Source: Arctopsyche grandis
Lineage: Eukaryota; Arthropoda; Insecta; Trichoptera; Hydropsychidae
Reading direction: 5' to 3'
DNA: 64,000 bases
NCBI RefSeq assembly: GCF_051622035.1
Contig: NC_135355.1
Span: forward strand, 42,201,486 to 42,265,485
Position 1 is the first letter of the stretch. Each line of letters begins with the position of its first letter. Positions 12,401 to 22,510 of this stretch are shown here, one piece after another. The position numbers and the translations under genes were made by a program. The notes under the pieces are model-generated. The model did not search any database, had not been told where the DNA came from, and saw nothing but the letters and a program-made list of their open reading frames with translations.

Positions 12401-15400
12401 ACTTAATTATTTATGGCTGAACCTTATGTTAGGTTAGGTCAAGTTAGGGTTGGCCCTATTCATTTAAGATTCGGTTGTTAGGGTCGGTATCTATTTTTGT
12501 CAAATTTTATATACTTTTAGATATATATTATATATTTAATGAAGCTGACATCATTCATGTGCATTTATATCAATAATACGATATAAGGTCTGTTCATACC
12601 TATTCAGCACGACCCGTATCCTGCAGGTGTCATGCAAGTGCGGATAGTATTCTTTGGTACATTATATGGACGTATTCATACTCCATTCGCGCATGCACAT
12701 TTACGCATTCATGCGCGTCCATATAGAATGTACCAAAGAATACTATCCGCACTTGTATGACACGGGTCGTGCTGGATAAGTATGAACGTCTGTTCATACC
12801 TATAATCGTAAACGTCAACAGACACGCGATATGCGATATGGCAACACTGACGATTTTCTGGCTGTCAAAATGAAATGATCATTTTTAAATGATATTACTG
12901 ATCATCTTATAATAATTATCAAACGTTTCATTTTATTATCTGATCACTTTGGTTTAATAACTGACCATTTAGTCTAATAACTGATCATTTAGTTTAATAA
13001 CTGAGTATATGACAACTGATCACAGCATACTGATCATTTAGAATACTCATTGATAATTTCGAAATATTAACTGACAATTTAGTTATTTTTGTTGATCAAA
13101 AGCTGAATAAATTACTGATATGCATTGAAGTAGAATGGGTAGAAGCGCTCTTTGCTTCCAAAAATGTTGCCACAAAATCTCCGTGCAAACGAAGATACCG
13201 GCTGTTTTGCTCAGTTGTTTGTTAAACTCTGTAGCAGTAGGATCTCTTTGAAATAGGCTCTACTAGATTGAAATAGATGCACGTGCTCTACTAGATTGAA
13301 ATAGATATACTCTTTGAAATAGTTGCACGTGCGTATAGATGTTCGGACCAGCCTCACTCATTGAAAAACAGGGCCGTACACCGTATTCTTTTTTAAAACT
13401 AATGATGGTTGTCGTACCAACATTTCCACGATGAAACTTCTCGGTTGCAAAATTGACATAAATAATGTAAATTCAACATTTAGACATCCTTCTACAGGAA
13501 GAAATGTGGCAGTATTTCTGGATGCTTGCCATATGATCAAGTTAGTTAGGAACACATTTGAATCTCAAAAAATTTGTTTCGATAACGAAGGAAATGAAAT
13601 GAAATGGTCGTATGTATGTAATTTAAATAAAACTCAAGAACTAGAAGGTCTTCATATAGCCAACAAATTATCGCCACGTCATATTTTATTTAGAAATCAG
13701 ATAATGAAGGTTAAATTAGCAACACAATTACTAAGTCGAAGTGTTGCCAAGGCAATAGAATTTTGTAGAGATGATTTGAAAATGCCTGTATTTAAAAATT
13801 CTGAAGCCACCTGTAAATTTATTCAAAAAATGAACGATCTGTTTGACATATTAAATTCTCGAAATTTAGGACATCTTGGGTATAAACATTCATTATTTGA
13901 GGGGAATAAAAATGAAATTTTTAAATTCTTAGATGACGCTACAGATAATCTACGTTCACTAAAAATAACCATTAGAACGAAAACCACAAAAAAAATAAAT
14001 GGAGTAACGGAAGTATAGATAACTCAAAAGATAAAAAATTTGATCGAAACTAAAAATAAAACTGGGTTTTTGGGACTTAAAGTTGATATACAAAGTTTGA
14101 AAACTGTGTATAATAATATAATTCAGGATGAAAAATGTTTAAAATTCATTCCAACCTACAAATTTAGTCAGGATCACATTGAGTTGCTATTTGGAAACAT
14201 CAGATCACATGGAGGATATAATAATAGCCCCAATTGCCAGTTTAAATCAATATACAAGAAGCTACTAAACCACCTAGAATTAAGATCTTCATTTAATGGA
14301 AACTGCATACCTCTTGAAAATATTACTATACTAAATTGTACATCAGCTATTCAACAAATCAATCAAACGTCTTCAAAATATCGTTTTGAGGATGAAATTG
14401 ATGAAAATATTGTTGAAATAGGATATAGCGAAACAACGTCAAAATCTTTGAATTATGAATTAGTTTCGCAAATGTTGTCAGATAATAGTCGCCAAATTAT
14501 CGGTTACATCTCGGGGTGTATAGTTCGATTATTAATGAAAAAAATTAAATGTGAAGACTGTATTGCAAGTCTGTTAGCAACAGAAGAAATGTGGTTTCAC
14601 AAGCTCATTAATTTGCGGAATTTGGGTGGACTATGTTACCCATCATCTGATGTATTCCAAATATGCCTGAAATGTGAAACTGTAATAAGGAAATTAATAA
14701 ATGAAAATGACGGGAAAACATTATCGAACAAAATCACAAACGTAGAAATAGTTTCTGAAATATTAAAATTATTTTTGGGTACCAATATTTTTAGTTATAT
14801 ATCAGTGCATTCTACAGATCAGCCTGTTATACAAAACCATAGATTACAGTTAATTCACGCAACCATTGAAAATTTTGTTAAAATTAGAGTTTATTACATT
14901 TTAAAATTATTTTATTTATGATATGTATAGTACTGTCACACTAACACACTAACATTATTTATAATATGTCATTCTGATTGATATGTCATATTTGTATATT
15001 TATATATTTCTAATTCAACTAAATTCTCGCGACTAGGAGGCTTCCACTTTTGGGGACTGATAACACTCCCAAGGAAGGGATCCTCTTGGGCAGCTATTTA
15101 AATTTTTCACTTAATTTCGCGTAAACGCCTTTCTTATTTCTTTATATGTATTGTAACTATCGTGAAAATTGTTTAAATTAAAGATAACTTGAGTCCCCTT
15201 GGTTATAGTGGAGTACCCTTATGGACCACTGATACAAGGGCGGGAAAGAGGTGGAAGCGCAACTTCCTATGGGTCAAAAGCTGTTAATAGAGATAAAAAG
15301 TGATATTTTGTATTTTTAAATTGAATTAAAATTAATATTTTATCTATTGATACTTCGTAAATAGATAAAATAAAAATATGCCCAATGCCACCCTGAACGT

Positions 15401-18400
15401 CAAGGGACGATCACTTCCACGAATTTTTTTTCCTCACTCTTTTGTCTCTCTTCTGACTTTCCGTCTCTCTCTTCAATGGCTCGCTTTTAAGCGATACTTT
15501 TGTTAGGAATGACTTTTCTATACATTATACTTCAATGCTGATATGCCATAAATAATTGACTACGCCGACTATCTAGAAGACTAAATAAGAAGAAACCACA
15601 CACGATTAATACTACATAAATAGCATACCTGGAATAAGGCGATCTGGTTCGTATGCGGCTACGACTTCTAGACCTGGTGTATCGGGACCTCGACCGAGAT
15701 CTGGATCTAGAGCTCGACCTGGTCCTCGTTCTAGACCTCTTATCGCGCTGCCTCGCTCTCTCTTCCTTCTCCCGTATCATGCGTTGAAACGCCTCCAGCG
15801 GATCTTCGACCACCCTGCATGGCAAGACAGACACTTACAAACAAACCCCGAGAGATAGTAACTAATAGCAACATAGGTATATAAAGACAACTCTACCCAG
15901 GAGGTCCCTGAGCTCCAGGAGGCAGCGGCTGATACGAAGGTGGATAGTGACTCATCGGTTGATTGTACTGAGGTGGTGGCCCGGACAGAGGCGGAGTACC
16001 GGCATAACTGCACAAAACAAACGAACGTAGAATAGCATTCAGCATTAAAAATAAAAAATCATAAAAGAAAATGCATCACACTCACTCGTACGGCATCGAA
16101 GGTCGAATGTGATTCGGAGGATAAGCTCCGGCCGGCATGTGAGGAAAGCTCGGCACCTTAAATTTTCGAAATGAAAATATACACTCACACCATTAAAACA
16201 CAAATATACTCGTAGGTGTTTCAATTGAAACTCACCTGCGCCTGCATGTGATTAGGCGGCGGATGCAATTGGGGCATTTGCCCGCTGCGTTGCTCCCTTT
16301 CGTCCACCGTCGGCGTACCAGACCTCTCCTCTCCGACCATCATATGCTGCAAATTAAACGTAACAATAACACATCACATTTGAACAAGAAATACTAACAT
16401 ATCAAAAAGTGGGAGTGAAACGTACGTGATGTTGGTTCGGAGGAGTTTCCATCCCGGGCGGTTTCAACGACGGCCGCATACCGTGATGCATTCCTGAAGA
16501 ATTAAAAATATTACATACACATAACTGGAAGACGGATCACACAAAGATACAAATAAAAATAAATAGACCGCATACTAAAGTAGCACCGAAAAAAGTATAT
16601 TATCGAATCAATTTTAAAGCAATAAAAAATCACAATCAATAGAAAAAACATCTAACTATTGATTTCAATACTCACTTTGGCCACGGCAATACTAGATTTT
16701 GAGTTAAAGAATGCGAAAGCCAAAAACCCGTAAAAATTGAGCATTTTTTAAAACGCTTATATGTACATCTCATAAACGAGACAAAGCCAATAAAAATCAT
16801 TATCATATTCGAATTTAGTGTGTCAAACTTGGTGTATGTAGATTGATTAGTCTCCGCTCCGGTAATTCGATAAAGGCAGCCAAAGTAATATAAAATTTAA
16901 TATGATTAATTTATTTTCAAATTTTGTAATACATTTGTTTTCAATGTAAACGTTGTAACGTGACGTTCTCCCCGCCGTGCCCTTTATGTCGGGTTGCAAC
17001 ACTGACTGGAAACACTCCTGCCGCGGGAAACGAGGGGGACACGAGGCCGGAGACTCGTCCATTCGCATTTCTTTCGCCACGGGGTACAGACGTCCTCAAC
17101 ATCATCTCTCCTGAGCCGCCTCCATAGCAGGTGTGCCAAGAGATCAGCCATTTTGGGCTGCCGTGGGACGGTTGAGTTATCATAGCTCCCTCCCCGAGTT
17201 CCAACGGTTCGCCACCTGTATCTCCACGCAGCTTCCCTAGAAGCATCAGCCGCTGGAAGACCGACCAGGTGACCCGAGAGCCAGCGTCACAACCACGTGG
17301 ACAGCAGCTGTAGACGAGGCGAGCAGAGTAATCAGGAACCTTCACGAGAAATATTCGGTATCCCAGGTTAGTCCACGTTTTCCTCATAACGCGATTCCCT
17401 GGAAGAACGACGCTTTCCGCCACCTGGTCTCCCACCGCGAGAGCAGTGAGCGCGCGAAAATCGTTACGTCACAACGTTTTGTTTCCGATAACAAGTCAGA
17501 TAGGTACAAACTTCACGATGCATTCATATACTAAAAAAAATAATTTTCAACGTCTGATTCACAATGTATTCTCAAAGTCCTATAATTAAATTGTTTTTTG
17601 AACCATCAAACGATAGGAAGAGTAATTTGATCAAAATCGTTAGGTCAGTTTTCAAGGCAAGTCTAACAAACATAGACGTGCAGGAAAATGAAAATAATAT
17701 TGCCAACAGATAGCCCAGTGGTCAGCATGTCGAATTTAATTACTGAAACGGTACCTCGGAAATTGGCTCATAGCTTCTGATTAAGATTTCAATTTATACG
17801 TATTTGAACATAAAAATTTGGTGCAAACCTTCGTGGTGCCAAAACCTTTTAATCTACCATAAATTTGCCTACCATATGGTGGATGTCTCGAATTTGGAAA
17901 CATGTCGACATTGGAAATGGGAGGACGAGATATCTGCTGATGCATGTTCAGATTGTTGGACTTGTGAGTCTCGTGACCGCCGCCAAATCCGTGCAACGGT
18001 AGAATCTGCGGCTGCATCTGCAGCGGTGGCACTTTCACCGTTATGTTGTCGTCGTAAGATCCATCCGAATCCTCAAATTGATCGGGCTCTCGCGAAGGAT
18101 GATTGCGGGGAGACTCGTTGCCTGAAATTTCAGTGTCATATTAATTTTTTTCATTATTAAAACAACTTGAGCGTTAAAAACAACTGTATAAAAGGTTTAT
18201 TTTTTTTATTTCCTTACGTTGCATATTCGGTGGTCCGTTGACTTCTTTATTATTATCATCGACATGCTGTTGTACGGATTCTGATCCATGTACTGATTGG
18301 GTTTCAGATATAACAGGTTTTGGCACTTGACATAACAAATAAAAACAAATGGATAAACAAACACATACACGATTAAGGTCAGGTCCAATTCTAAACGAAA

Positions 18401-21400
18401 ACCTATGGTAAACAGGACATATAATGCTATTCTACATACAAGTTTGATCTATAACTTTGAGTCCAATTTGTTTGATTATTCACTAAAAAAAGGTTAGGTC
18501 AAAATCAACATGCATTCATATACACATAATTAGTAGTTAGTTAGTAATGTGAGAAATCTTTAAAAAAATACCACAATCCAATAGCTCAAGATTTTATATA
18601 TGTATACCTCTTTGTGACGCAGGTCGAGGTCTCGGACAATAGCCGGTTTGATTTCGAAAGCTGGCAACCGAATTGCGGAGAAACCTGTTCGGAATGAGTG
18701 TCACCGGAGATATGTCTTTCTCTCGACAGTCTGGACATTCGTGATCCTCGGACTCGAGCAGCACCCCGCGAATACCTGCAGCATCAAATTACATCGTCAC
18801 CATAGCACAGATTATATATATACCATTTTATAACAAACGAATAAAAATTATCTACGAACATTCATCGCAGAAGGAATTTCCGCAGCACGGTATCATCACG
18901 GCATCGGTGAGCAAGTCATGACACAGGGAACACAACAGATCTTCTGGAATCTCTTGTCGAGCTGGCAGCTCGGGAGCGTTCAAACTAGTCCCAGTTCCGG
19001 ACTCCATCAGCGCATCCTCAGCACGGTAAGCTTCACTAGAAAATTATGGAAAAAAAAATCAGTTTCACTACTATTTCATTAACCCTTTGAATGCTGAACA
19101 AAAGTCCATGAGCCTGAATACAAAGTAAACAAGAATACTATCCGGTAGCATTGAAAAAAAAAATGCATTGAACATGGGTCGTGTAATCCGTGTCATTCAT
19201 TTGTCAACGTTTATAAACACTGGTTTACATTGGAATTTCTGAATTAATAACCATAGCAGAATTTCCCGATGGAAATCCCTAACTGCCGAGTATTTTAGAT
19301 TGTGAGCATTACATTTTAACAACAATGAAAAAGAGGCAACTACATAGTTTTGGAAAAATACATTCATTAATAGACTTGTTTTGTTTATTTTATATTTTTG
19401 CAAGATATATTAGACAGTCTAAACACACCTTTACAAAACTCGAAATCCTCGGCGGTAGTTATCTCGGATAGTGACCTACGGTTTGTTTGGATTAGCTACA
19501 ATTTTTATACCGGCTTTCTATTGGATTTCAAAATAATTCTAGTTGGAAATGTTGGCGAAATTTTCAGCGTAGCGGACTTTCAACGGAAAAGACGTCAGCA
19601 CTCAAAGGGTTAAACACATAATAATTACCCATTGACATTCAACGGGTAGTTTACGAGTGGAATTGATACGTGATTTTAAATTTAAATTTATCAGAAGCAT
19701 GAATTTTTTTAGCATCAATCATAAAATGCTAAAAATACAGATCTCTACGTACATATTAGAAAGAAGAAAGAACAAAAAGAATATTTGCATGGGGTTTGGA
19801 AATACAAATTTAACACTTTGCAAGCGGGTTGGTCGTGTGGCCGCCTGATGGGCCTGAAACAGGTCCAAATGCTCATCTATCAGATTAAGGAACTGGAAAA
19901 GTCTTTACAAGAGACGAGTTATCGAAAGCAGACGTTTTCGCAGCAACAGGCTGGAAAAGTAGACGATGACGCAAAGCTCTACCGCATTCAGGCGCCCAAA
20001 ACTTAAGTTCCGATAAAACCGAAGGGTTGTCAATGCTCCCCTTTAATACTCCAAAGAAGTATTTGGAAATGGCAATAATTCTTCTCAAAGATAGTGAATC
20101 AAAGCCTAGGACACCTTGTAAAAAGGCAGTGGGAAATAAATAGGGGTTATATTTATATTTCCTCGTGTAAAGGTATTGAAGAAACTTTTTTTGAACTCTT
20201 TCTATCGAGAGAGAGAGAATTTAATTTCAGTGAGACTCCAAACTCTAATATGCTCCAGACAAGCGAACAATAAAGCAACACCATTATATTTGGATCTTGG
20301 AAGTAGTGAGTTTGCTTTGCGCGAAACATTTCCAAGCATTTTGCTAGCCCTACAGCACATATCTGAAAACTGAATCGAAAATTTGAAGTCACTCCTAAGC
20401 AGTATGCCAAGATCTACAGTTGAGCCAGCTCGCGATAACTGATAGTACCGAAGACTATGAGAGAACTCAATAGGGGACGACAGAGAACTTGAAAAGGAAA
20501 TAACATGGCACTTTGTCAAGCTGATAACAATGTTCGACAAATGACGACTATTTTTTTGCTTCAGAGACGAGATATGACTTTTCTTATAGATCTATCCCCG
20601 CCCAGTGAACACGAATCTGGTAATAAAAAATGTTGACTGGCTCGAGATTTGGAGATATGTGTGCTTTTTTATGCGCGATTTTTCTATATCTTGGTGTTGT
20701 TCGGTCGATGTCTCAAAATCTGTCAATTTTCTGTTCAAAATGAATATTGGAGTCTATAGTCGGGTCCAAGTCGTTTTGTCCGTTGTGTTCAAAAAAGCTC
20801 AAATTCAAATTCCAACTAACTGGTCGACAGCGGGAACCGCAAAGGCACCCGTAGGAGTCATCATAGCGCCGGGAGCACTGGGTCCTTCAACGGGCACCAT
20901 AAAACTACGAGGTATTCCTGTACTCCGCTTTATATCCAACTGCTCCTAAACAACGAAACAAACAAAAGTTTCAGGGCTCAAGTCTCACACTATACAGTTC
21001 ACGGTGAATGTGTGCACTTACGGCGCCAGTTCCTAAAGGACAATTTTTAATCCAATGTCCCGGCTCGTGACAACGATAGCAGCGGTAATTTGGCGGCACC
21101 TCTCCTCGTTGATTCGCACCCCGGATTTTCTGATAGCTGAACAACAAATATCAGTTTACAAACTTAAAATACCTCCCGACACAGATTAAACCGAAACTGC
21201 CTTCTAGCATAATCGAAAACCCGATAAGTTCAATAATAATTTTAAATGATTACAACATGCAGTTGTACAGAATAAACAAAATGGAAGATTATTGAATCAT
21301 TTAAAAATGAATGACCATTATCTTCGAATTAATCGGATGTCCTAATTACGATGCAACATACTTGCTAGGATCATAGTCTAATGTGGATTGCGATATCATC

Positions 21401-21846
21401 GCCATTATTTTATCCTCTTCGGAGCCTTCCATCCGGGAGAGGTCCGTAGTTCCTTTGTGAGCCACGGCGGGCTCGAGGCGAGCTCCGACGGGTCCGGCGA
21501 CTCCATCCCAAGATTTTTTCACTTGCTGCGTCAGCGGTATTCGCGCCACCAGTAAGGAAGTGTTTTTGGGAATCAAAGCGGTGTTGTCGGTGTACACTGA
21601 AAGCACAATACGGATGTTTCAAATCAAAGGATTACGTCGAGTCGATGAATATAGTCGAGGAATAATAATATATACGATACCTTCTTTAGTTTGGGCATTG
21701 GTGACTTGAAGGTCGAAGTCGGACGTTTTTCCGATCCTCTTCTGTTGTATGATGGCAGCCTTCAGATCACTTATGGATATGTGTAATCCGTCGAACGTGA
21801 CGGTGTCATACTCGAGGGCGCTTTTGAACTTATAATGGACCGACAT
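1..21846 (-). CDS. RBBP6: RBBP6/snama-type E3 ubiquitin ligase, 17 exons, 3' end outside window
   Basis: Nuclear RING-type ubiquitin ligase; RBBP6 family members act in p53/Rb-linked turnover and in mRNA 3'-end processing (family knowledge). Coding exons, all in phase: 21681-21846, 21362-21596, 21022-21136, 20821-20945, 18860-19035, 18608-18775, 18218-18325, 17873-18121, 16426-16493, 16236-16346, 16086-16156, 15897-16007, 15629-15814, 10891-11061, 10687-10815, 7543-7722 and 1-848 (open at the edge), at least 1072 residues. Domains: ubiquitin-like DWNN (about 1-76, start MSVHYKF), CCHC knuckle C153-x2-C156-x4-H161-x4-C166, RING-type finger about 249-289 (CSLC, CCGNSFCDEC, CPDC), proline-rich stretch about 365-560, RS-rich block about 580-720, then a glycine/proline and FRDGPP-rich tail. 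The start is the ATG of the DWNN domain; a polypyrimidine-AG at about 21893 suggests an upstream non-coding exon. The large introns carry many transposons. Exon borders are inferred from splice consensus; family assignment is very secure. Confidence 0.95.
2615..2831. mobile_element. Possible hAT-type MITE
   Basis: The ends are short imperfect inverted repeats (left TAGCGATTCTTAACC, right GGTTAAGAACCCCTA). TAG-x-GGTTCTTAACC-like termini are familiar from hAT-type elements. No coding capacity and no clear 8-bp target duplication were found, so the call is tentative. Confidence 0.35.
3218..3344. mobile_element. Foldback MITE with perfect 25-bp arms
   Basis: Bases 3218-3242 and 3320-3344 are exact reverse complements (25 bp) around a 77-bp loop. 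The arm (GTCACTAAAATCTCGATCAC...) is also found near 27127 and 27425, so this belongs to a dispersed family whose longer copies carry GGATTATT-like ends. It lies in an RBBP6 intron. Confidence 0.7.
3548..4055. mobile_element. piggyBac-type MITE, copy 1
   Basis: A 508-bp non-coding element with inverted ends CCCTTTGAGTGCTGACG / CAGCATTCAAAGGG. The right flank is TTAA and the left flank is TTAG (probably a mutated TTAA). It is an inverted-orientation relative of the copy at 19083-19609 over its whole length. TTAA targets and CCC-starting ends are hallmarks of piggyBac-type elements. Confidence 0.75.
4755..4890. mobile_element. Short foldback element with TTAGGTTAGG ends
   Basis: The two arms (about 38 bp, AACCTAACCTGACCCTTAAATAAATAGGTGTT and its complement, here shown in part) are near-perfect inverted repeats around a loop with TTTATTTCATCAATATTTTC. 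The same loop sequence recurs at about 12055-12085 and 12345-12380, next to TTAGGTTAGG again, so this is a dispersed family. Confidence 0.6.
4891..6122 (+). mobile_element. R1-clade LINE 3' fragment with frameshifts and poly-A
   Basis: Decayed non-LTR retrotransposon tail on the plus strand. The frame at 4985-5305 gives LGVHLDKKLNFREHATRLAE and then LLYAAPVW, typical of the region downstream of the R1-clade reverse transcriptase. The frame at 5584-5973 gives the C-terminal Cys/His motif CYHCEAEVDDTEHTLFGCPAW. The two parts are in different frames, so at least one frameshift or indel separates them. The element is 5'-truncated, keeps a 3' UTR and ends in an A-tract at about 6111-6122. It sits directly beside the foldback element at 4755-4890 inside an RBBP6 intron. 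Overlapping minus-strand open frames are shadows. Confidence 0.85.
8040..8175 (+). repeat. Partial copy of dispersed repeat family A
   Basis: Plus-orientation partial copy of the repeat seen more fully at 11195-11800 (shared GGCTGCTAAACCACTCAA, TTACGATAGAACTTTCAGGA and GCATGTCCAGGAAG-type blocks). It lies tail to tail with the minus-orientation copy starting at 8178. Confidence 0.6.
8178..9662 (-). repeat. Repeat family A, inverted copy split by a LINE
   Basis: Bases 8178-8594 and 9585-9662 together match the plus-orientation repeat at 11195-11800 in reverse complement (shared TGACGAAAACGTAATAC, AGTTCGCGCAGTCGTGAATC, GGCACCAACATGATGCAAAT and others). The match breaks at an ATATAT stretch where the LINE at 8594-9585 is inserted; in the other copy the two halves are contiguous at about 11265-11270. 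Confidence 0.75.
8594..9585 (+). mobile_element. 5'-truncated LINE, reverse transcriptase C-terminal half
   Basis: The open frame 8707-9504 (265 residues) carries reverse transcriptase motifs: HGVPQGSKLGPLLFILYIND, the catalytic HLFADDTLIYM (DD intact) and NKLKLNVNKTKMMW. A related stretch in another frame at about 8600-8690 shows that the domain extends upstream through a frameshift. The 3' end is a short AT-rich microsatellite (TATATATAAATAAATA) rather than a poly-A tail, as in CR1/L2-like or related clades; the clade was not resolved. The very AT-rich codon use matches the local composition. Insertion is into a family A repeat, so it is younger than that repeat. Confidence 0.85.
9891..10226 (+). 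mobile_element. Solo LTR, Gypsy-like, ATAT target duplication
   Basis: A 336-bp block starts TGTAACGTGG and ends CGCAACA, flanked on both sides by ATAT (9887-9890 and 10227-10230). It is more GC-rich than its surroundings and has AATAAA near 10163. The TG...CA ends, a 4-bp duplication and no internal domain nearby identify a solo LTR. Two further TGTAACGT-starting solo LTRs lie at 16954-17473 and 44429-44699. An overlapping minus-strand open frame of about 140 codons is incidental. Confidence 0.75.
10231..10665. repeat. Dispersed repeat family B, copy 1
   Basis: It shares blocks with 44940-45330 in reverse orientation: AGTATGGAGATTTCAAAAAAAC, CCAGGAGTATA-like sequence, and at its right end CCGTTGAAATCAACGGGCACAACA, matching the GTTGTGCCCGTTGAAATT end of the other copy. 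The middle is GC-richer and contains (CA)n near 10481-10491. No coding potential was recognised. Confidence 0.5.
11195..11800 (+). repeat. Repeat family A, uninterrupted copy
   Basis: Plus-orientation copy of the repeat whose inverted partner is at 8178-8594 plus 9585-9662. It begins ACACAATGTTGGCCGCTGAC and runs through CTGTCTGTCTCGTATGGGCT and CGATTACGATGAAACTTACA to the GC-rich CCGGCCCCTGGTGAAG / CGCGCGGCCGCTATAG end. Related sequence (ACAGACAAACATTGATTTTT, AACAATCGGTTGAATGG) is near 46800-46920. Confidence 0.65.
11885..12444 (+). repeat. Tandem duplication, unit about 286 bp
   Basis: Two direct copies (about 11885-12158 and 12171-12444), offset by 286 bp, nearly identical. Each starts with a palindrome (TTTTTGATCAGTATTT ... 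AAATACTGATCAAAAA), includes CCACTCCCACTCTCCTCGTG and ACACCGCAATATCCATCC, and ends with the TTTATTTCATCAATATTTTC block and TTAGGTTAGGTCAAGTT. Confidence 0.8.
12588..12790. mobile_element. Long foldback MITE
   Basis: The two halves form a hairpin with only short mismatches: CAAGTGCGGATAGTATTCTT near 12638 pairs with AAGAATACTATCCGCACTTG near 12735, and the outer CTGTTCATACCTATTCAGCA pairs with TGCTGGATAAGTATGAACG. Arms are about 80 bp around a loop of roughly 35 bp rich in CATTCGCGCATGC. It is non-coding. The outer motif GTCTGTTCATACCTAT recurs just right of the element at 12788. Confidence 0.8.
12870..13100. repeat. TGATCA-rich short repeats
   Basis: Imperfect units of about 20 bp of the type CTGATCATTTAGTTTAATAA are repeated at roughly 12900-13040, with further CTGATCA/TGATCAG motifs back to about 11800. 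The array lies immediately upstream of the P-element-type transposase remnant and may be its subterminal repeat region (inference). Confidence 0.5.
13390..14921 (+). pseudogene. P-element/THAP9-type transposase, broken
   Basis: Two open frames (13431-14018 and 14040-14921) encode successive parts of one P-element/THAP9-family transposase separated by a stop at 14016-14018 and a short gap with a frame change. The first part has the family hallmark FLDACHMIKLVRN, preceded by DGCRTNISTMKLLGC, readable in the same frame upstream of the ATG. The second has FSQDHIELLFGNIRSHGGYN and a GGLCYPSSDVF region typical of the C-terminal part. The N-terminal THAP zinc-finger domain is not visible, so the copy is also 5'-incomplete. 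Without repair it cannot make a full transposase; a domesticated fragment is possible but unsupported. Confidence 0.85.
16954..17473 (+). mobile_element. Solo LTR, Gypsy-like, ACGT target duplication
   Basis: A 520-bp GC-rich block starts TGTAACGTGACG and ends CGTTACGTCACA, so its ends are also inverted repeats. It is flanked by ACGT at 16950-16953 and 17474-17477. It shares the TGTAACGT start with the solo LTRs at 9891 and 44699. It lies in the RBBP6 intron between the exons at 16426-16493 and 17873-18121. The 164-codon minus-strand open frame over it has no recognisable domain and is judged incidental. Confidence 0.8.
19083..19609. mobile_element. piggyBac-type MITE, copy 2
   Basis: A 527-bp non-coding element with ends CCCTTTGAATGCTGAAC / GACGTCAGCACTCAAAGGG and exact TTAA on both sides (19079-19082 and 19610-19613). 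It is homologous along its length to 3548-4055 in reverse complement. It sits in RBBP6 intron 4. Confidence 0.85.
19870..20550 (-). mobile_element. LINE fragment, post-RT region, minus strand
   Basis: On the minus strand, 20550 to about 20210 reads NIVISLTKCHVISFSSSLSS, then STVDLGILLRSDFKFSIQFS and CRASKMLGNVSRK. This matches the layout of the region after the reverse transcriptase in Jockey-like LINEs (KCHxISF ... VDLGVxFDxxLxF ... KASKxLGFI). A further piece at about 20088-19885 (IAISKYFFGVLKGSIDNPSV) fits the C-terminal segment. Frameshifts separate the blocks and no catalytic core remains. Confidence 0.7.
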
Positions 21847-22510
21847 TGTTCAAGATAGGAAAGCGAAGTTTGTTCGGGAACATTGCACGAATCCTACGGA
21901 AAATTTTCATGTAATTATAGAGAAAGGGGGGAACGTTCAATCACATAATGTTTATATTTTATCATAAATGTTGCGAATCAAAACGAATTTTTTCAAATCG
22001 ATATCTGGAAGTAAAGAGGATCGGTAAACACCGAGAATAGCATTGTCTAGCATTTGGATCAGTGGTTCTCAACGTGGTTCCTGGGGACCCCCAGGGGTCC
22101 CTATGACCAATGATCATGCTCGTGAAGACTTACGAGTGTTACTCACAAACATAGAAAAGAACATAAATAATCTCATATCATTCCATCAAGTTCACCCGTC
22201 ACATTGAAACAAAAAGGGGTTTGTGTATTTTAAAACAAGTTATAATTTCAATAAATACTACTATAGGGTTAAAGGTTTCAACCGTATCCCAGTCTATGGA
22301 AACTCAGTTGAGTTTGGAAGAAAATCTTTATTTGCTCGATTAATACATATTTGTTATTGTATGTACGACGAAGTATATATTTATTTATTGAATAATCAAC
22401 AGGCCTCAGATGTAGAAATTCATAAAAATAAAGAATAAATATAACAAAATAACATCTGATCCCCAATTATAGATTTTTACAAAATACATAATATATCTAC
22501 ATAGTACATA
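21847..22510. other. RBBP6 upstream region
   Basis: It contains a likely splice acceptor (TTTTCCGTAG near 21893, minus strand) for a 5' UTR exon. It also has a CAGTGGTTCTCAACGTGGTT motif at about 22060, resembling hAT-type transposon ends, and an E-box-LTR relative at 22267-22400. No CDS was recognised. Confidence 0.5.
22267..22400 (-). mobile_element. LTR-like fragment, E-box family copy A
   Basis: Short fragment related to 25304-25850 and 39595-40150 (shared GGTTTCAACCGTATCCCAG, CAGTTGAGTTTGGAAG, TTATTGTATGTACGA). It lacks the E-box part. Confidence 0.6.

Larger units (their letters stand above)
11062..15628. other. Intron 13 of the RBBP6 gene
   Basis: A 4.6-kb intron holding a family A repeat, a tandem duplication, a foldback MITE, a TGATCA-rich stretch and a P-element-type transposase remnant, all listed separately. 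Bases 14930-15620 show no gene; GC-richer lines at about 15030-15090 and 15190-15260 look like old transposon ends. Confidence 0.6.

Noticed and set aside
16941-17435. Minus-strand 164-codon open frame
   Set aside because: Lies almost wholly within a solo LTR; its GC-rich composition explains the lack of stops.
20605-20949. Plus-strand 114-codon open frame
   Set aside because: Its end is the complement of RBBP6 exon 20821-20945; no domain.
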